A stretch of 53,653 nt of DNA. Origin: Deltaproteobacteria bacterium (GTDB lineage: Bacteria; Desulfobacterota; Desulfobulbia; Desulfobulbales; SURF-16). Below, piece by piece: positions 39,136 to 47,505 of this stretch. Below the pieces are notes generated by a model. That model was not told the DNA's origin. It saw only the letters and a list, made by a program, of their open reading frames with translations, and did not search any database. The stretch is taken from assembly GCA_029933005.1 (NCBI GenBank), contig JAOZOY010000006.1, positions 1-53,653 on the forward strand, in the 5' to 3' direction. The number at the start of each line of letters is the position of its first letter. Positions within the stretch are counted from its first letter, which is position 1. A program made the position numbers and the translations under genes.

Positions 39136-39384
39136 GATTTTCCGGCTCGCTCAAAGAAAAGGGTCAATTTTTTATTCAATTTACACATTGACCTGTTCAG
39201 GGATGAAATCAGTGTCAAGGGCAAAGGAAACCTCATTTAATCCGATCACAGGTATTTTCATGTGAAGAAGATATGAATTTGTTACTCATTACATAATGAA
39301 AAATTGATTAAATTATCTTTTATTTGTACAAAGACAATGACTAAAAATCAATAAACATACATTTTTTTTAATATGGAGACCAAG

Positions 39385-40437
39385 GTGAGTCAAATAAGCA
39401 AAGTAAAATTGACCAGTAGTGTCAAAGCTGCCGGTTGAGCCGCAAAAATCAGTCCGGGGGACCTGGACAATATCCTTTGCGGCCTTAAAATAGCAACAGA
39501 CCCTAATCTTATTGTCGGCACCGGTGCTGCCGACGACGCCGGCGTCTACCGTTTAAACGATGAAATTGCCCTGATCCAGACAGTTGATTTTTTTACTCCC
39601 ATTGTCGATGATCCCTATCGTTTTGGCCAGATCACTGCTGCCAATGCTTTAAGTGATGTGTATGCCATGGGCGGCAGACCCCTCCTTGCCATGAATATTG
39701 TCGGCTTCCCCATCAAGGAAATGGATAATTCTATTCTTAAACAGATTCTGGCAGGCGGCATTAACAAGATCGAAGAGGCAGGTGCTTTACTGGTGGGCGG
39801 GCATAGTATCGAGGATCCAGAGGTGAAATACGGACTTGCGGTCACTGGTATTGTTCATCCTGACCGGGTCATGCTGAACTCCGGCGCCAGGACAGGGGAC
39901 AAACTCCTTCTCACTAAGCCGGTGGGCACCGGTATCCTTTCAACTGCGATTAAAGGGGGGCTGGTCGGTGAAGATGTTGAAAAGATGATCACCCTGTGTA
40001 TGGTCACCTTGAATCGGACGAGCTGTGAAGCCATGACCGCAGTGGGCGGGCATGGCTGTACTGATATCACGGGCTTCGGCCTTATCGGTCACCTCTATGA
40101 AATGGCCTGCGCCTCTTCGGTATCCATTCGTCTTTTTTCCGCTGATGTTCCTCTCCTACCCGGTGTCCTTGATTTTGCCGCCATTGGCATTATTCCGGAA
40201 GGAGCCCATAAAAACAGGCAGTTTTACGCAAAATTCGTGAAAAATTCCCTGGCTGAAATGGCTCCCCTGGAGATGGCGCTTTATGATCCCCAGACCTCCG
40301 GCGGGCTGCTAATTTCGGCAAGCGCGAAAAACGTTGACGAGATTGCGGCCAGATTGAATCAGGGAGATTATCCCTTGGACTGCGCCGTTATTGGCGAGGT
40401 GATTGAGGAGAGGGAAGACAAAATTTTTATTGAATGA
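39385..40437 (+). CDS. selD: Selenophosphate synthetase, selenocysteine-containing
   Basis: 350 aa when UGA 39436-39438 is read as selenocysteine 18. SelD makes selenophosphate from selenide and ATP for selenocysteine and selenouridine synthesis. The active site reads KAAG-U-AAKISPGDL. Sec18 stands at the E. coli Cys17 position and Lys21 matches the essential lysine. Metal/ATP motifs follow: GTGAADDAGVY, QTVDFFTPIVDDPYRFGQI, AANALSDVYAMGG, and GGHGCTDITGFGLIGH. The start is GTG 39385 with GGAG six nt before; ATG 39373 is in frame but lacks a ribosome binding site. An 8-bp stem begins at the base after the UGA. Confidence 0.94.
39439..39483 (+). promoter_or_regulatory. Bacterial SECIS hairpin in selD
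   Basis: GCCGCAAA (39439-39446) pairs perfectly with TTTGCGGC (39476-39483), starting at the nucleotide after the UGA. An apical helix GTCC (39452-39455) with GGAC (39465-39468) carries a G-rich loop. Position and shape fit a SelB-binding element. Confidence 0.78.
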
Positions 40438-40443
40438 ATGATA

Positions 40444-40603
40444 GTAACTGTTCAGGTCGATAGGCTATAGGCATTTAAACTGTAGGACAGAAAGTGTGTT
40501 ACACCGCAGAGCTGTATAACGAAAAACACTCTAATAAGCTGAGTATAGACCGAATTTGAAACCTAATAGCCTCTAGCCTGCAACCTAACCTGAATAATTA
40601 TAC
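40444..40603. repeat. 160-bp element with inverted ends between selD and the HAD gene
   Basis: Left end GTAACTGTTCAGGTCGATAG; the right end read in reverse starts GTATAATTATTCAGGTTAGG, and both arms continue with AGGCTA. It fills practically the whole 170-bp gap. Confidence 0.6.
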
Positions 40604-40607
40604 ATGA

Positions 40608-41294
40608 TCAAACAATAAGCTCTTTAAAAAAGATTATAGAGGGAAATTTTTTTGAATGGATCACGGGCATGGTGCTGCTCGATTTGGCCACAAAGATAAG
40701 CTGGTCCCTGAAAAAACCAAATTTTTGCGCCGCGTCAAGAACTTTTTCATTGTCCTCTGCCAGAATTGTTCTGTCCTTGCTGAAGTTGATCATCTCTTCC
40801 AGCTTCTCCCAGAACTCAGGATCTTCCTTGGCCATGCCCACCTCCTCCGAACAAATAATGCGCTCAAAATAATTGGCGATGCCTGTTTTCTCCATTTTGA
40901 TTGCCAGTGTCTTGCTGTGGGCGTTGGTGACTAGATAGATTTTTTTGTCATTTTTTTGACAATATTTAAGAAAATCAATTACATACGGATGAACTTTGAT
41001 CAGGTAATTCATCTTTTTTTTCAAAGAAACAATGTCCAGTCCCAATTCTTTGGACCAGAAATCAAGATCGGTCCAGTCCAGGCTTCCTTCTTTTTTTCTG
41101 TAGCGGGCCAGGAGCTTTTCCTCGGCGTCAAAAATAGATATTTTATTCTTTTCGGCAAACACCACGGGCACATACTCTTCCCAGAAATAATCATCAAAAT
41201 GTTTGTCAAGCAGGGTGCCGTCCATGTCAAGCAGGATGGTATCAATCACCTGCCAGTCAATCTTTGCCTCAAATTTTGGTTTTCCTAAAATCAT
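40608..41294 (-). CDS. HAD-superfamily hydrolase, YrfG-like nucleotidase
   Basis: 228 aa. Motif I is TILLDMDGTLLDKHFDDYFW, whose long Asp/Tyr/Trp-rich extension is characteristic of the YrfG GMP/IMP 5'-nucleotidase group. Motif II is YLVTNAHS and the late acidic motif ILAEDNEKVLDAA. EEVGMAKEDPEFW supplies the Lys region. The nucleotidase assignment is by family resemblance. Confidence 0.85.
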   Translation of the reverse strand: MILGKPKFEAKIDWQVIDTILLDMDGTLLDKHFDDYFWEEYVPVVFAEKNKISIFDAEEKLLARYRKKEGSLDWTDLDFWSKELGLDIVSLKKKMNYLIKVHPYVIDFLKYCQKNDKKIYLVTNAHSKTLAIKMEKTGIANYFERIICSEEVGMAKEDPEFWEKLEEMINFSKDRTILAEDNEKVLDAAQKFGFFRDQLIFVAKSSSTMPVIHSKKFPSIIFFKELIV

Positions 41295-41314
41295 TTTTTC
41301 TCTATTTAGTTAGT

Positions 41315-41404
41315 GATGGTTTCGTAAAACGTCCCCTTCTCCGTCATACCCGCGCTGGTGGGAATGACGGGAAATTGGCAAAATGTGTTTTTTATGAAGC
41401 CATC
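41315..41404. repeat. 90-bp nested palindrome
   Basis: Outer arms GATGGTTTCGTAAAA (41315-41329) and the reverse of TTTTATGAAGCCATC (ending 41404) match at 13 of 15 positions. An inner hairpin CGTCATACCCGC / GTGGGAATGACG surrounds GCTG. The GGGAATGACGG word also appears in the repeats near 29645 and 51945. Confidence 0.7.
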
Positions 41405-41453
41405 ATTTAGTTATTGGTTTTTCGAAGATATTTTTAATTCCCGACCATTTTTT

Positions 41454-42173
41454 CTACATTCCAACCAGTACGCCTATTGTGTTTTTGTAAACCTCTGTTC
41501 TGCTGATCTGGTTCAGCAGCTGTGAAATTTTCTCTTCGTCTTCCGGCGGTACAATAACATTTGATGCCGGCTCAGCAGTGAGCAGGCGGAATCTCGCCCG
41601 GTCTACCTTGTTCGCACCCTCCCCCTGCCATTCCCGGCCGATATAGCGACTCTGGGAACTAAGCTCAAGCAAAATGTCCATCATATTGCCCCAGTACTCC
41701 CCCTGCCCCACATGCTCGACAACCTGCATCATGACCGTATTCAGGCTAATAAGCCAGGATGGCTGTTCCGCCGAGTGATTAAGATCGCATTGTACTGTGG
41801 AGCCAAAACATCTGCATGCAAACGGTCGAACCGCATAGATTGTGCAGCAGTTATTATCAAGAAAACAACAGGGATTCAAGTCCCAGCTCTCTTCCTTCAC
41901 CTCTTTCTTTTCATGATAAAGTGCGGCAAGCCTATTAGGTGTATGAGCAGGGATATATTTGCTTTCGCTGCGTTTGAGAATTTCATGCAGTTCTTCTATG
42001 CGATTCTGTTCTTTTAGAAACTCAATAATCATTTGCCCCTCGGTGGCCGTCATGGTTACACTTTGAGTGCAGCATGTTGAGCAGCCTTTTTTGCAGGCAA
42101 ACGTTAAATTTGCTACTTCCTGTTCATAAATTTCAAACAGAGTTGTTATGATTTTTTCGCGCAGATTACTCAT
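41454..42173 (-). CDS. YkgJ-family cysteine-cluster protein
   Basis: 239 aa. The N-terminal CKKGCSTCCTQSV and central CCFLDNNCCTIYAVRPFACRCFGS reproduce the C-x3-C-x2-CC...C...RP..C pattern of the YkgJ/UPF0153 family, which is thought to bind zinc or an Fe-S cluster. Function unknown. It is the last gene of the leftward parA-parB-pyrK-pyrD-ykvA-ykgJ run, 13 bp after the ykvA-like gene. Confidence 0.85.
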   Translation of the reverse strand: MSNLREKIITTLFEIYEQEVANLTFACKKGCSTCCTQSVTMTATEGQMIIEFLKEQNRIEELHEILKRSESKYIPAHTPNRLAALYHEKKEVKEESWDLNPCCFLDNNCCTIYAVRPFACRCFGSTVQCDLNHSAEQPSWLISLNTVMMQVVEHVGQGEYWGNMMDILLELSSQSRYIGREWQGEGANKVDRARFRLLTAEPASNVIVPPEDEEKISQLLNQISRTEVYKNTIGVLVGM

Positions 42174-42186
42174 ATCGTTCTATGAT

Positions 42187-42435
42187 TTAAAAAATTTTTC
42201 GTTGTACCTTGTCCAGTATCTTTGACGGTACAAGGCGGATTGCCAAGGCGATCAGAAAGGTCCCGATGGTCAAATCGTCCATCAGACCAAGAAAAGGAAT
42301 TTGATCCGGTATTATATCAAGGGGATAGATAAGATAGACAAGGCCAAGACCAAGTAGAAGCTTAACATACCACGGTGTTTCCCTGTCAAAGAGAATATGA
42401 AAATAGAAGCGTATTTTTTTTAAAAATTGATCCAT
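42187..42435 (-). CDS. YkvA/DUF1232 family membrane protein
   Basis: 82 aa from ATG 42435. The DUF1232 core LLLGLGLVYLIYPLDIIPDQIPFLGLMDDL is complete in the middle of the protein, followed by a second hydrophobic helix. A longer open frame overlapping pyrD is not conserved. Function unknown. Confidence 0.85.
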   Translation of the reverse strand: MDQFLKKIRFYFHILFDRETPWYVKLLLGLGLVYLIYPLDIIPDQIPFLGLMDDLTIGTFLIALAIRLVPSKILDKVQRKIF

Positions 42436-42451
42436 GAACAATGGCTGGTAG

Positions 42452-43375
42452 TTAGTCCTCGGGTAAAATGACCGAGCCCACCAGTTCACTGACTGATTTG
42501 ATGTCATTGTCTCTCAGATAATCATGGATCCCTGTAACGATTTCTCCGGTCACGGCAGGATTGATGAAGTTTGCCGTACCGACCTGTATGGCAGAAGCGC
42601 CAGCCAGGAGAAATTCTATGGCGTCCCGGGTTGAGCTGATGCCACCTATGCCGATTACCGGCACATTCACCGCATTCGCCGTCTGCCAGACCATACGCAG
42701 GGCCACCGGTTTAATTGCCGGCCCTGAAAGGCCGCCGACCACATTGGCCAGTTTCGGCTTTTTCGTCTTTACATCAATTGCCAGGCCCAGCAGGGTGTTG
42801 ATCAATGAAATTGCATCAGCGCCGCCTTCTTCGGCTGCCCTGGCCATCAGGGTAATATCCGTCACGTTGGGAGAGAGTTTGATAATCAGAGGGAGATCAG
42901 TTTTTTTTCGAATCGCGCCAGTGATCTGATAGACTATTTTGGCATCCGTGCCGAATGCCACGCCTCCCTTTTTTACATTGGGGCAGGAGATATTGACCTC
43001 GATGGCCGAAACACCGTTTACGTCACTGAGCTGTTCGCAGAGGTGGCAGTAATCTTCAATGGTGTTGCCGAGGATATTGACGATGACGCTGGTGTGGTAG
43101 CGCCTGAGAGCAACCATTTTTTCCTTGATAAATCTCTTCAGCCCGACATTTTCCAACCCAATGGCATTGAGCATGCCACAGGATGTCTCCACAATACGCG
43201 GAGGAGGGTTGCCGGGCCGGGGTTCCAGAGAAATACCCTTGACAATGATGGCGCCAAGAGTTTGAAGATCGACAAAATTTTCATATTCCCGGCCATAGCC
43301 AAAGGTGCCTGAAGCGGTCATGACCGGATTTTGCAGGTGCAGATTGCCAATTTCAACTTCAAGTTTAGGTTTCAT
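42452..43375 (-). CDS. pyrD: Dihydroorotate dehydrogenase B, catalytic subunit
   Basis: 307 aa class 1B enzyme of pyrimidine synthesis; it transfers electrons through PyrK to NAD. The FMN site and substrate loop are PVMTASGTFGYG, ETSCGMLNAIGL and VNISCPNVKKGG, with catalytic Cys131. GIGGISSTRDAIEFLLAGASAIQVG is the FMN-phosphate site. The start is set at ATG 43375, giving MKPKLEVEIG as in homologues and a TAATG overlap with pyrK; ATG 43384 is a 3-residue-longer alternative. Confidence 0.94.
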   Translation of the reverse strand: MKPKLEVEIGNLHLQNPVMTASGTFGYGREYENFVDLQTLGAIIVKGISLEPRPGNPPPRIVETSCGMLNAIGLENVGLKRFIKEKMVALRRYHTSVIVNILGNTIEDYCHLCEQLSDVNGVSAIEVNISCPNVKKGGVAFGTDAKIVYQITGAIRKKTDLPLIIKLSPNVTDITLMARAAEEGGADAISLINTLLGLAIDVKTKKPKLANVVGGLSGPAIKPVALRMVWQTANAVNVPVIGIGGISSTRDAIEFLLAGASAIQVGTANFINPAVTGEIVTGIHDYLRDNDIKSVSELVGSVILPED

Positions 43376-44145
43376 TACAGACATACATCACCCGCTTTAA
43401 AAACAGGACCATCTTTGCAGACATGCTTATATTCATGTTTTACCTTTCCCCGCACCGCACAGCCAAGGCAGGCTCCCATACCACAGGCCATGGTGGTTTC
43501 AAGGGAAACCTGGCAATCCCAGTTTTTTTCTTCGCATCTCTTTGCTACGGCCCGCATCATTGGTGCGGGTCCACAGGTCATCACCGTCCAGTCTCCTTCC
43601 ATATCCATCAGTTCCGTGACCAAGCCATGGTGTCCGGCCGACCCGTCATCGGTCGCTGTGCGAACTTTTAAGCCCCGCTTGCGAAAATCGTCCACAACAG
43701 GAAATTCCGCTGAGGTTCTGGCGCCAATCAAAATCAGAATCTCCTCCTCCTTTCGTCCCTTCCGAATCGCTTGTTGAGCAACAAAGAGAAGAGGCGCAAT
43801 TCCCAATCCTCCCCCGACTATTGCCACATTTCCTTCCTCAGGGATGGTAAATCCATTACCCAGCGGCCCAACCAGATCTATTTCCATCTGCTGCTTCGCT
43901 AGATTTTTTGTGCCCCTCCCCACAACCTTGTAGAGGATGAAAACTCTTTTGCCATCAACGCGGTGAATGGAAAACGGTCTTCGCAGGATCGGGTCGTCAG
44001 AAGCCTCGGTAGCTGTTTTAATCATGACAAACTGGCCTGCCTTGGCGGCTTCAGCAACTTCTTCCGCCTCAAAGGTCAAACGAAAAACATTCGGTCCCAC
44101 CTCAACATTTTCGAGGATCTTCGCCTTGGTCAGAAACTGATTCAT
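43375..44145 (-). CDS. pyrK: Dihydroorotate dehydrogenase B, electron-transfer subunit
   Basis: 256 aa ferredoxin-reductase-like subunit carrying FAD and a [2Fe-2S] cluster. FAD-binding RRPFSIHR and NAD-binding GGGLGIAPLLFVAQQA are visible. The C-terminal cysteines (C-x4-C-x2-C-x13-C in ACGMGACLGCAV ... KHVCKDGPVF) hold the cluster. Its ATG overlaps the parB stop (TAATG) and its stop overlaps the pyrD ATG in the same way, so parB, pyrK and pyrD appear translationally linked. Confidence 0.95.
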   Translation of the reverse strand: MNQFLTKAKILENVEVGPNVFRLTFEAEEVAEAAKAGQFVMIKTATEASDDPILRRPFSIHRVDGKRVFILYKVVGRGTKNLAKQQMEIDLVGPLGNGFTIPEEGNVAIVGGGLGIAPLLFVAQQAIRKGRKEEEILILIGARTSAEFPVVDDFRKRGLKVRTATDDGSAGHHGLVTELMDMEGDWTVMTCGPAPMMRAVAKRCEEKNWDCQVSLETTMACGMGACLGCAVRGKVKHEYKHVCKDGPVFKAGDVCL

Positions 44146-45044
44146 TATTTTTCTCGGCTTCTGACTATCATTTTATGAAGTCGCTCAAGATCATCAAGAG
44201 AGTAATACTCGATTTCAATTCTTCCTTTATCGCCATTTTGGACAATGCGGCTTTTCGTGCCCAGACAGGAAACGAAATCTTTTGTCAATGTTCGGCAATA
44301 GGAGGACGGGATGGGGGTTCGAATTGGCGCCGTCCTGCGCGGGACATTTTGCCTTTTTTTCTTTTTAACAAGCTGTTCGCTCTGACGGACGGAAAGGGAC
44401 TGTGTAACTATGATATTGCGTACATCCTTCATGGCCTGCTCATCACCCAATCTTAACAACACCCGCCCATGCCCCATACTTAAAATTCCATTCATAATAT
44501 CTTCTCTGGCAAATTCGGGCAGTTGCAGCAGTCGCATTGAATTTGCAACGGTAGAACGTTCCTTGCCGACTTTTCGAGCGATCTCCTCCTGGGTCAGGGA
44601 GAACTCACGGCCAAGACGCTGATAGGCTGTTGCTTCCTCTATGGGATTGAGGTTCTGCCTCTGAACGTTTTCGATCAAAGCCAGTTCCAACCGATCCTCC
44701 TTTTCGGCCTCCCTGATGATAACAGGAACATTGTCAAGCCCGGCTATCCTTGACGCCCGCAACCGTCTTTCACCGGCAATGAGCTGATAGCCGCCCGCTT
44801 TTTTTCTTCGCACAACAAGAGGTTGGAGTACGCCTTTGGCGCGAATTGATTCAGCAAGCTCCTTGAGTCCTGATTCATCTATTTCCCGGCGTGGCTGATA
44901 AGGGTTTGGCTCAATATGTACCACCGGGCAAAAAAAATAATTTTCCTGCACTATTTCGGACTGCGTTTCTTTATCAACATCCTGCATAGAATCCGGCAGC
45001 AACGCTCCCAGTCCTTTACCCAGTGGGCTCCCACTCATTGCCAT
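44145..45044 (-). CDS. parB: Chromosome-partitioning protein ParB
   Basis: 299 aa CTP-dependent DNA clamp that loads at parS. The CTPase motif is GERRLRASR with upstream PYQPRREIDESGL. The helix-turn-helix is LTQEEIARKVGKERSTVANSMRLLQLP. The C-terminal dimer domain holds GRIEIEYYSLDDLERL. The start is ATG 45044, 2 nt after the parA stop, with AAGGA. A perfect parS lies at 46330. Confidence 0.95.
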   Translation of the reverse strand: MAMSGSPLGKGLGALLPDSMQDVDKETQSEIVQENYFFCPVVHIEPNPYQPRREIDESGLKELAESIRAKGVLQPLVVRRKKAGGYQLIAGERRLRASRIAGLDNVPVIIREAEKEDRLELALIENVQRQNLNPIEEATAYQRLGREFSLTQEEIARKVGKERSTVANSMRLLQLPEFAREDIMNGILSMGHGRVLLRLGDEQAMKDVRNIIVTQSLSVRQSEQLVKKKKRQNVPRRTAPIRTPIPSSYCRTLTKDFVSCLGTKSRIVQNGDKGRIEIEYYSLDDLERLHKMIVRSREK

Positions 45045-45046
45045 AA

Positions 45047-45826
45047 CTATTCCTTAACCTGTTTTTTAATAAATTCTCTACCAAGATTCATATAACTGAT
45101 AGCCCCGGAAGACCGTTTATCGTAATCGATAACCGACATCCCGTGGCTTGGACATTCACTCAGCCGAACATTACGGGGAATAACAGTGCCGTAAACCTTT
45201 TCTTTGAAATGCTGTTTGACCTCTTTGGCAACCTGATACGTCAGCCTGTTTCTCCGATCGTACATTGTTAAGACCAGCCCCTCGATGTACAGACTGTTGT
45301 TATACGAATTTTTTACCAACCGAATTGTCCGGATCAGTTGACTCAATCCTTCCAGGGCAAAATATTCGCATTGCAATGGGATAATCACAGAGTCAGCCGC
45401 AGTCAGGGCATTCAGGGTCAGTAAACCAAGGGATGGTGGGCAGTCAATGATAATGTAGTCATACGAATCAAGAAAGGGCTCCAGCATCATACTAAGATAT
45501 TTTTCTCGCCGCTCCGCCATCATCAATTCAACCTCAACACCAATCAGATCAATGTGAGTCGGCAGGATATCAAGTGTATCATAGCCGGCCACGCTACGAA
45601 TGGATTTTGCCACCTGCTCTCTGTCCATATAACAATGATACAAATGTTTTCCCATATTGGGAGAGGAGCTGACACCAAGACCGCTGGAAGCGTTGCCCTG
45701 GGGATCAGAGTCAACCACCAAAACCCGCTTGCCCAGCCTGGCCAAGCCAGCGGATAAATTTATTGTTGTTGTTGTCTTGCCAACACCACCCTTCTGATTA
45801 GCAAGCGCTACGATCTTTCCCTTCAC
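45047..45826 (-). CDS. parA: Chromosome-partitioning ATPase ParA (Soj)
   Basis: 259 aa Walker-type ATPase of chromosome segregation. The deviant Walker A is NQKGGVGKTTTT (with the signature lysine in KGG), switch I VVDSDPQGNASSG and Walker B IIIDCPPSLG. It is the first gene of the par-pyr run. No plasmid genes are near, so this is the chromosomal set. Confidence 0.96.
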   Translation of the reverse strand: MKGKIVALANQKGGVGKTTTTINLSAGLARLGKRVLVVDSDPQGNASSGLGVSSSPNMGKHLYHCYMDREQVAKSIRSVAGYDTLDILPTHIDLIGVEVELMMAERREKYLSMMLEPFLDSYDYIIIDCPPSLGLLTLNALTAADSVIIPLQCEYFALEGLSQLIRTIRLVKNSYNNSLYIEGLVLTMYDRRNRLTYQVAKEVKQHFKEKVYGTVIPRNVRLSECPSHGMSVIDYDKRSSGAISYMNLGREFIKKQVKE

Positions 45827-45871
45827 GATAGTTTTTTATTTTTTTTATTAGTGGATCTTTTTTTATGAGAC

Positions 45872-46271
45872 GTAACTATTCAACAGCCCATGGAGTTTAC
45901 GCTACCTTTTTCGCCTAGTTCGGACTCTCGCATGCTCGCTTTATCTGGTCTTCTCGAATGGAGATCTACTTGAGCCGTTTACTTAGACGATTTTTTATCC
46001 TGATATCTTTTACAACGGCGCGGCCTCTTTTGGCAACCGCAAAATATATTTTCGGCAAGATATGGCGATTTACAAATTTATATTGATCTTATTTTCCCTT
46101 GGGAAAGATACGGTGCTATTTAAAAGTAACAATCGTTATGGATTCTCGCTAACAATATGCGGGAATGAAGGTTTTATCTACTTATTCGTTATCCCAGTAT
46201 GTCATTATCGGCGATTCATGTGATTATTTAAAATAAATGCCTGGGTCCCGGGTGCTGTGCTGAATAGTTAC
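45872..46271. repeat. 400-bp segment with 11-bp terminal inverted repeats
   Basis: Left end GTAACTATTCAACAGCC, right end in reverse GTAACTATTCAGCACAGC; the first 11 bases are identical. It is the longest of the elements with this end type. The interior shows smaller palindromic bits but no transposase. Confidence 0.5.
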
Positions 46272-46329
46272 AAAAAACACGAGAATTACACGAGTGGTCA
46301 ATTCTAATTTATCATACTGCCACAGCAGA

Positions 46330-46345
46330 TGTTTCACGTGAAACA
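46330..46345. promoter_or_regulatory. parS centromere site
   Basis: TGTTTCACGTGAAACA, a perfect 16-bp palindrome identical to the widely conserved bacterial parS sequence. It is about 0.5 kb upstream of parA and close to the 3' end of the peptidase gene. ParB is expected to load here. Confidence 0.97.
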
Positions 46346-46366
46346 AAATCAATTAAAAACGTATTT

Positions 46367-47503
46367 TCAAGAGGTTAGCAAAGAGATTATCAATTCTGAG
46401 GTGCGCGCCATGTCGTCTAAACGAATGGTTTCATGGGTCGTATGAACATCAGTCATGCCAATACCTAAAATGGCTGTCTCAAGTCCATAGCTATTGAGAA
46501 TGTTTGCATCGCTGCCACCACCGGCACGGATAAAAGGAATATGGCGGGCCAGAGAAGAGGAGGCGCAGCTGACCCGGCGCATAACGGACGAATCGGGATG
46601 AAGATTCAACAAGGGATATTGGTCAGGAGTGTGAAATGACAGGGTTGGAGATTGCTTGATCCCTTCGGGAACAGGCCATTGCTCGACGACCTGAGAAAAG
46701 GTTCGCTCGATTTCCTCAAGGTGTTTTTGCAGCTTGCTCTCTGAATGACTGCGCACCTCGCCTCGCAGCTCAACATGATCAGGAATAATATTGGTGGCTG
46801 TGCCACCGGAGATCATGCCAATATTGGCGGTGCTTTCATCATCAAGAAGGCCAAGTTTCAGTTTGCCCACAGCCTGAGCGGCAATCTGAATGGCGCTGAT
46901 GCCTTGTTCCGGGTGCAGGCCGGCATGAGCCGCGAGCCCGGAGATTTTGGCAACTACAAATTTAGCTGCCGGTGCGCCGGTGATTGCCACATCAATTCCG
47001 GTTGAGTCCAGAGCATAACCTATTTTAGCAGAGAGCATATCAGCGTCAAAGGCCTTGGCGCCCAAAAGCCCGATCTCTTCACAGGTGGTGAAAAGAAATT
47101 CAACCGGTCCAAAAGGAACTTCGTTGTCCAACAGAGCCTGCATTGCCTCAATGAGAATGGCAAGGCCACCCTTATCGTCGCCGCCGAGAACTGTTTCACC
47201 TCGGCTTGAAAACAGACCGTCTTTAAAGCGAACCTTCACTCCATCACAAGGCGAGATTACATCCATATGACAGTTAAAAAAAATCGGCTCCAAAGGAAGT
47301 CCCCTGCCCTTGAAGCGGATGATCAGGTTGCCGCAGTCAGATCCTGTCAATGCGGCGGATTCATCTTCGATAATCCAGTCAGCGCCCATGCGCTTGAAAA
47401 GTTTTTTGAGATGATTGGCAAGCCTGCCTTCTTTTCTGGCCGGACTGTCAATTTCACAGAGAGAAATAAAGGTTGAGGCAAGCCTGTCTGGATTAATCAG
47501 CAT
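46367..47503 (-). CDS. M20-family metallopeptidase, PepT-like
   Basis: 378 aa zinc aminopeptidase of the tripeptidase T group. Metal and catalytic residues: NCHMDVISPC (His and Asp), VLGGDDKGGLAILIEA (bridging Asp), FTTCEEIGLLGA (catalytic Glu pair), YALDSTG and the C-terminal HTTHETIRL. The dimerisation (lid) domain contains GLAAHAGLHPEQGISAI. The start is ATG 47503, directly after the ferredoxin stop (47506); a longer frame overlaps that gene. Probably co-transcribed with the ferredoxin. Confidence 0.9.
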   Translation of the reverse strand: MLINPDRLASTFISLCEIDSPARKEGRLANHLKKLFKRMGADWIIEDESAALTGSDCGNLIIRFKGRGLPLEPIFFNCHMDVISPCDGVKVRFKDGLFSSRGETVLGGDDKGGLAILIEAMQALLDNEVPFGPVEFLFTTCEEIGLLGAKAFDADMLSAKIGYALDSTGIDVAITGAPAAKFVVAKISGLAAHAGLHPEQGISAIQIAAQAVGKLKLGLLDDESTANIGMISGGTATNIIPDHVELRGEVRSHSESKLQKHLEEIERTFSQVVEQWPVPEGIKQSPTLSFHTPDQYPLLNLHPDSSVMRRVSCASSSLARHIPFIRAGGGSDANILNSYGLETAILGIGMTDVHTTHETIRLDDMARTSELIISLLTS

Positions 47504-47505
47504 GT

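Larger units (their letters stand above)
45827..46366. other. 540-bp gap upstream of parA: repeat element and parS
   Basis: Holds a 400-bp segment bounded by GTAACTATTCA (45872) and TGAATAGTTAC (ending 46271), then parS at 46330. The parA promoter must lie between 45827 and about 45900 or within the element. No protein-coding frame could be supported. Confidence 0.6.

Noticed and set aside
38239..39240. 333-codon open frame on the + strand opposite the permease
   Set aside because: It lies entirely antisense to the permease, is rich in Gly/His/Gln/Lys without domain features, and is a frame shadow.
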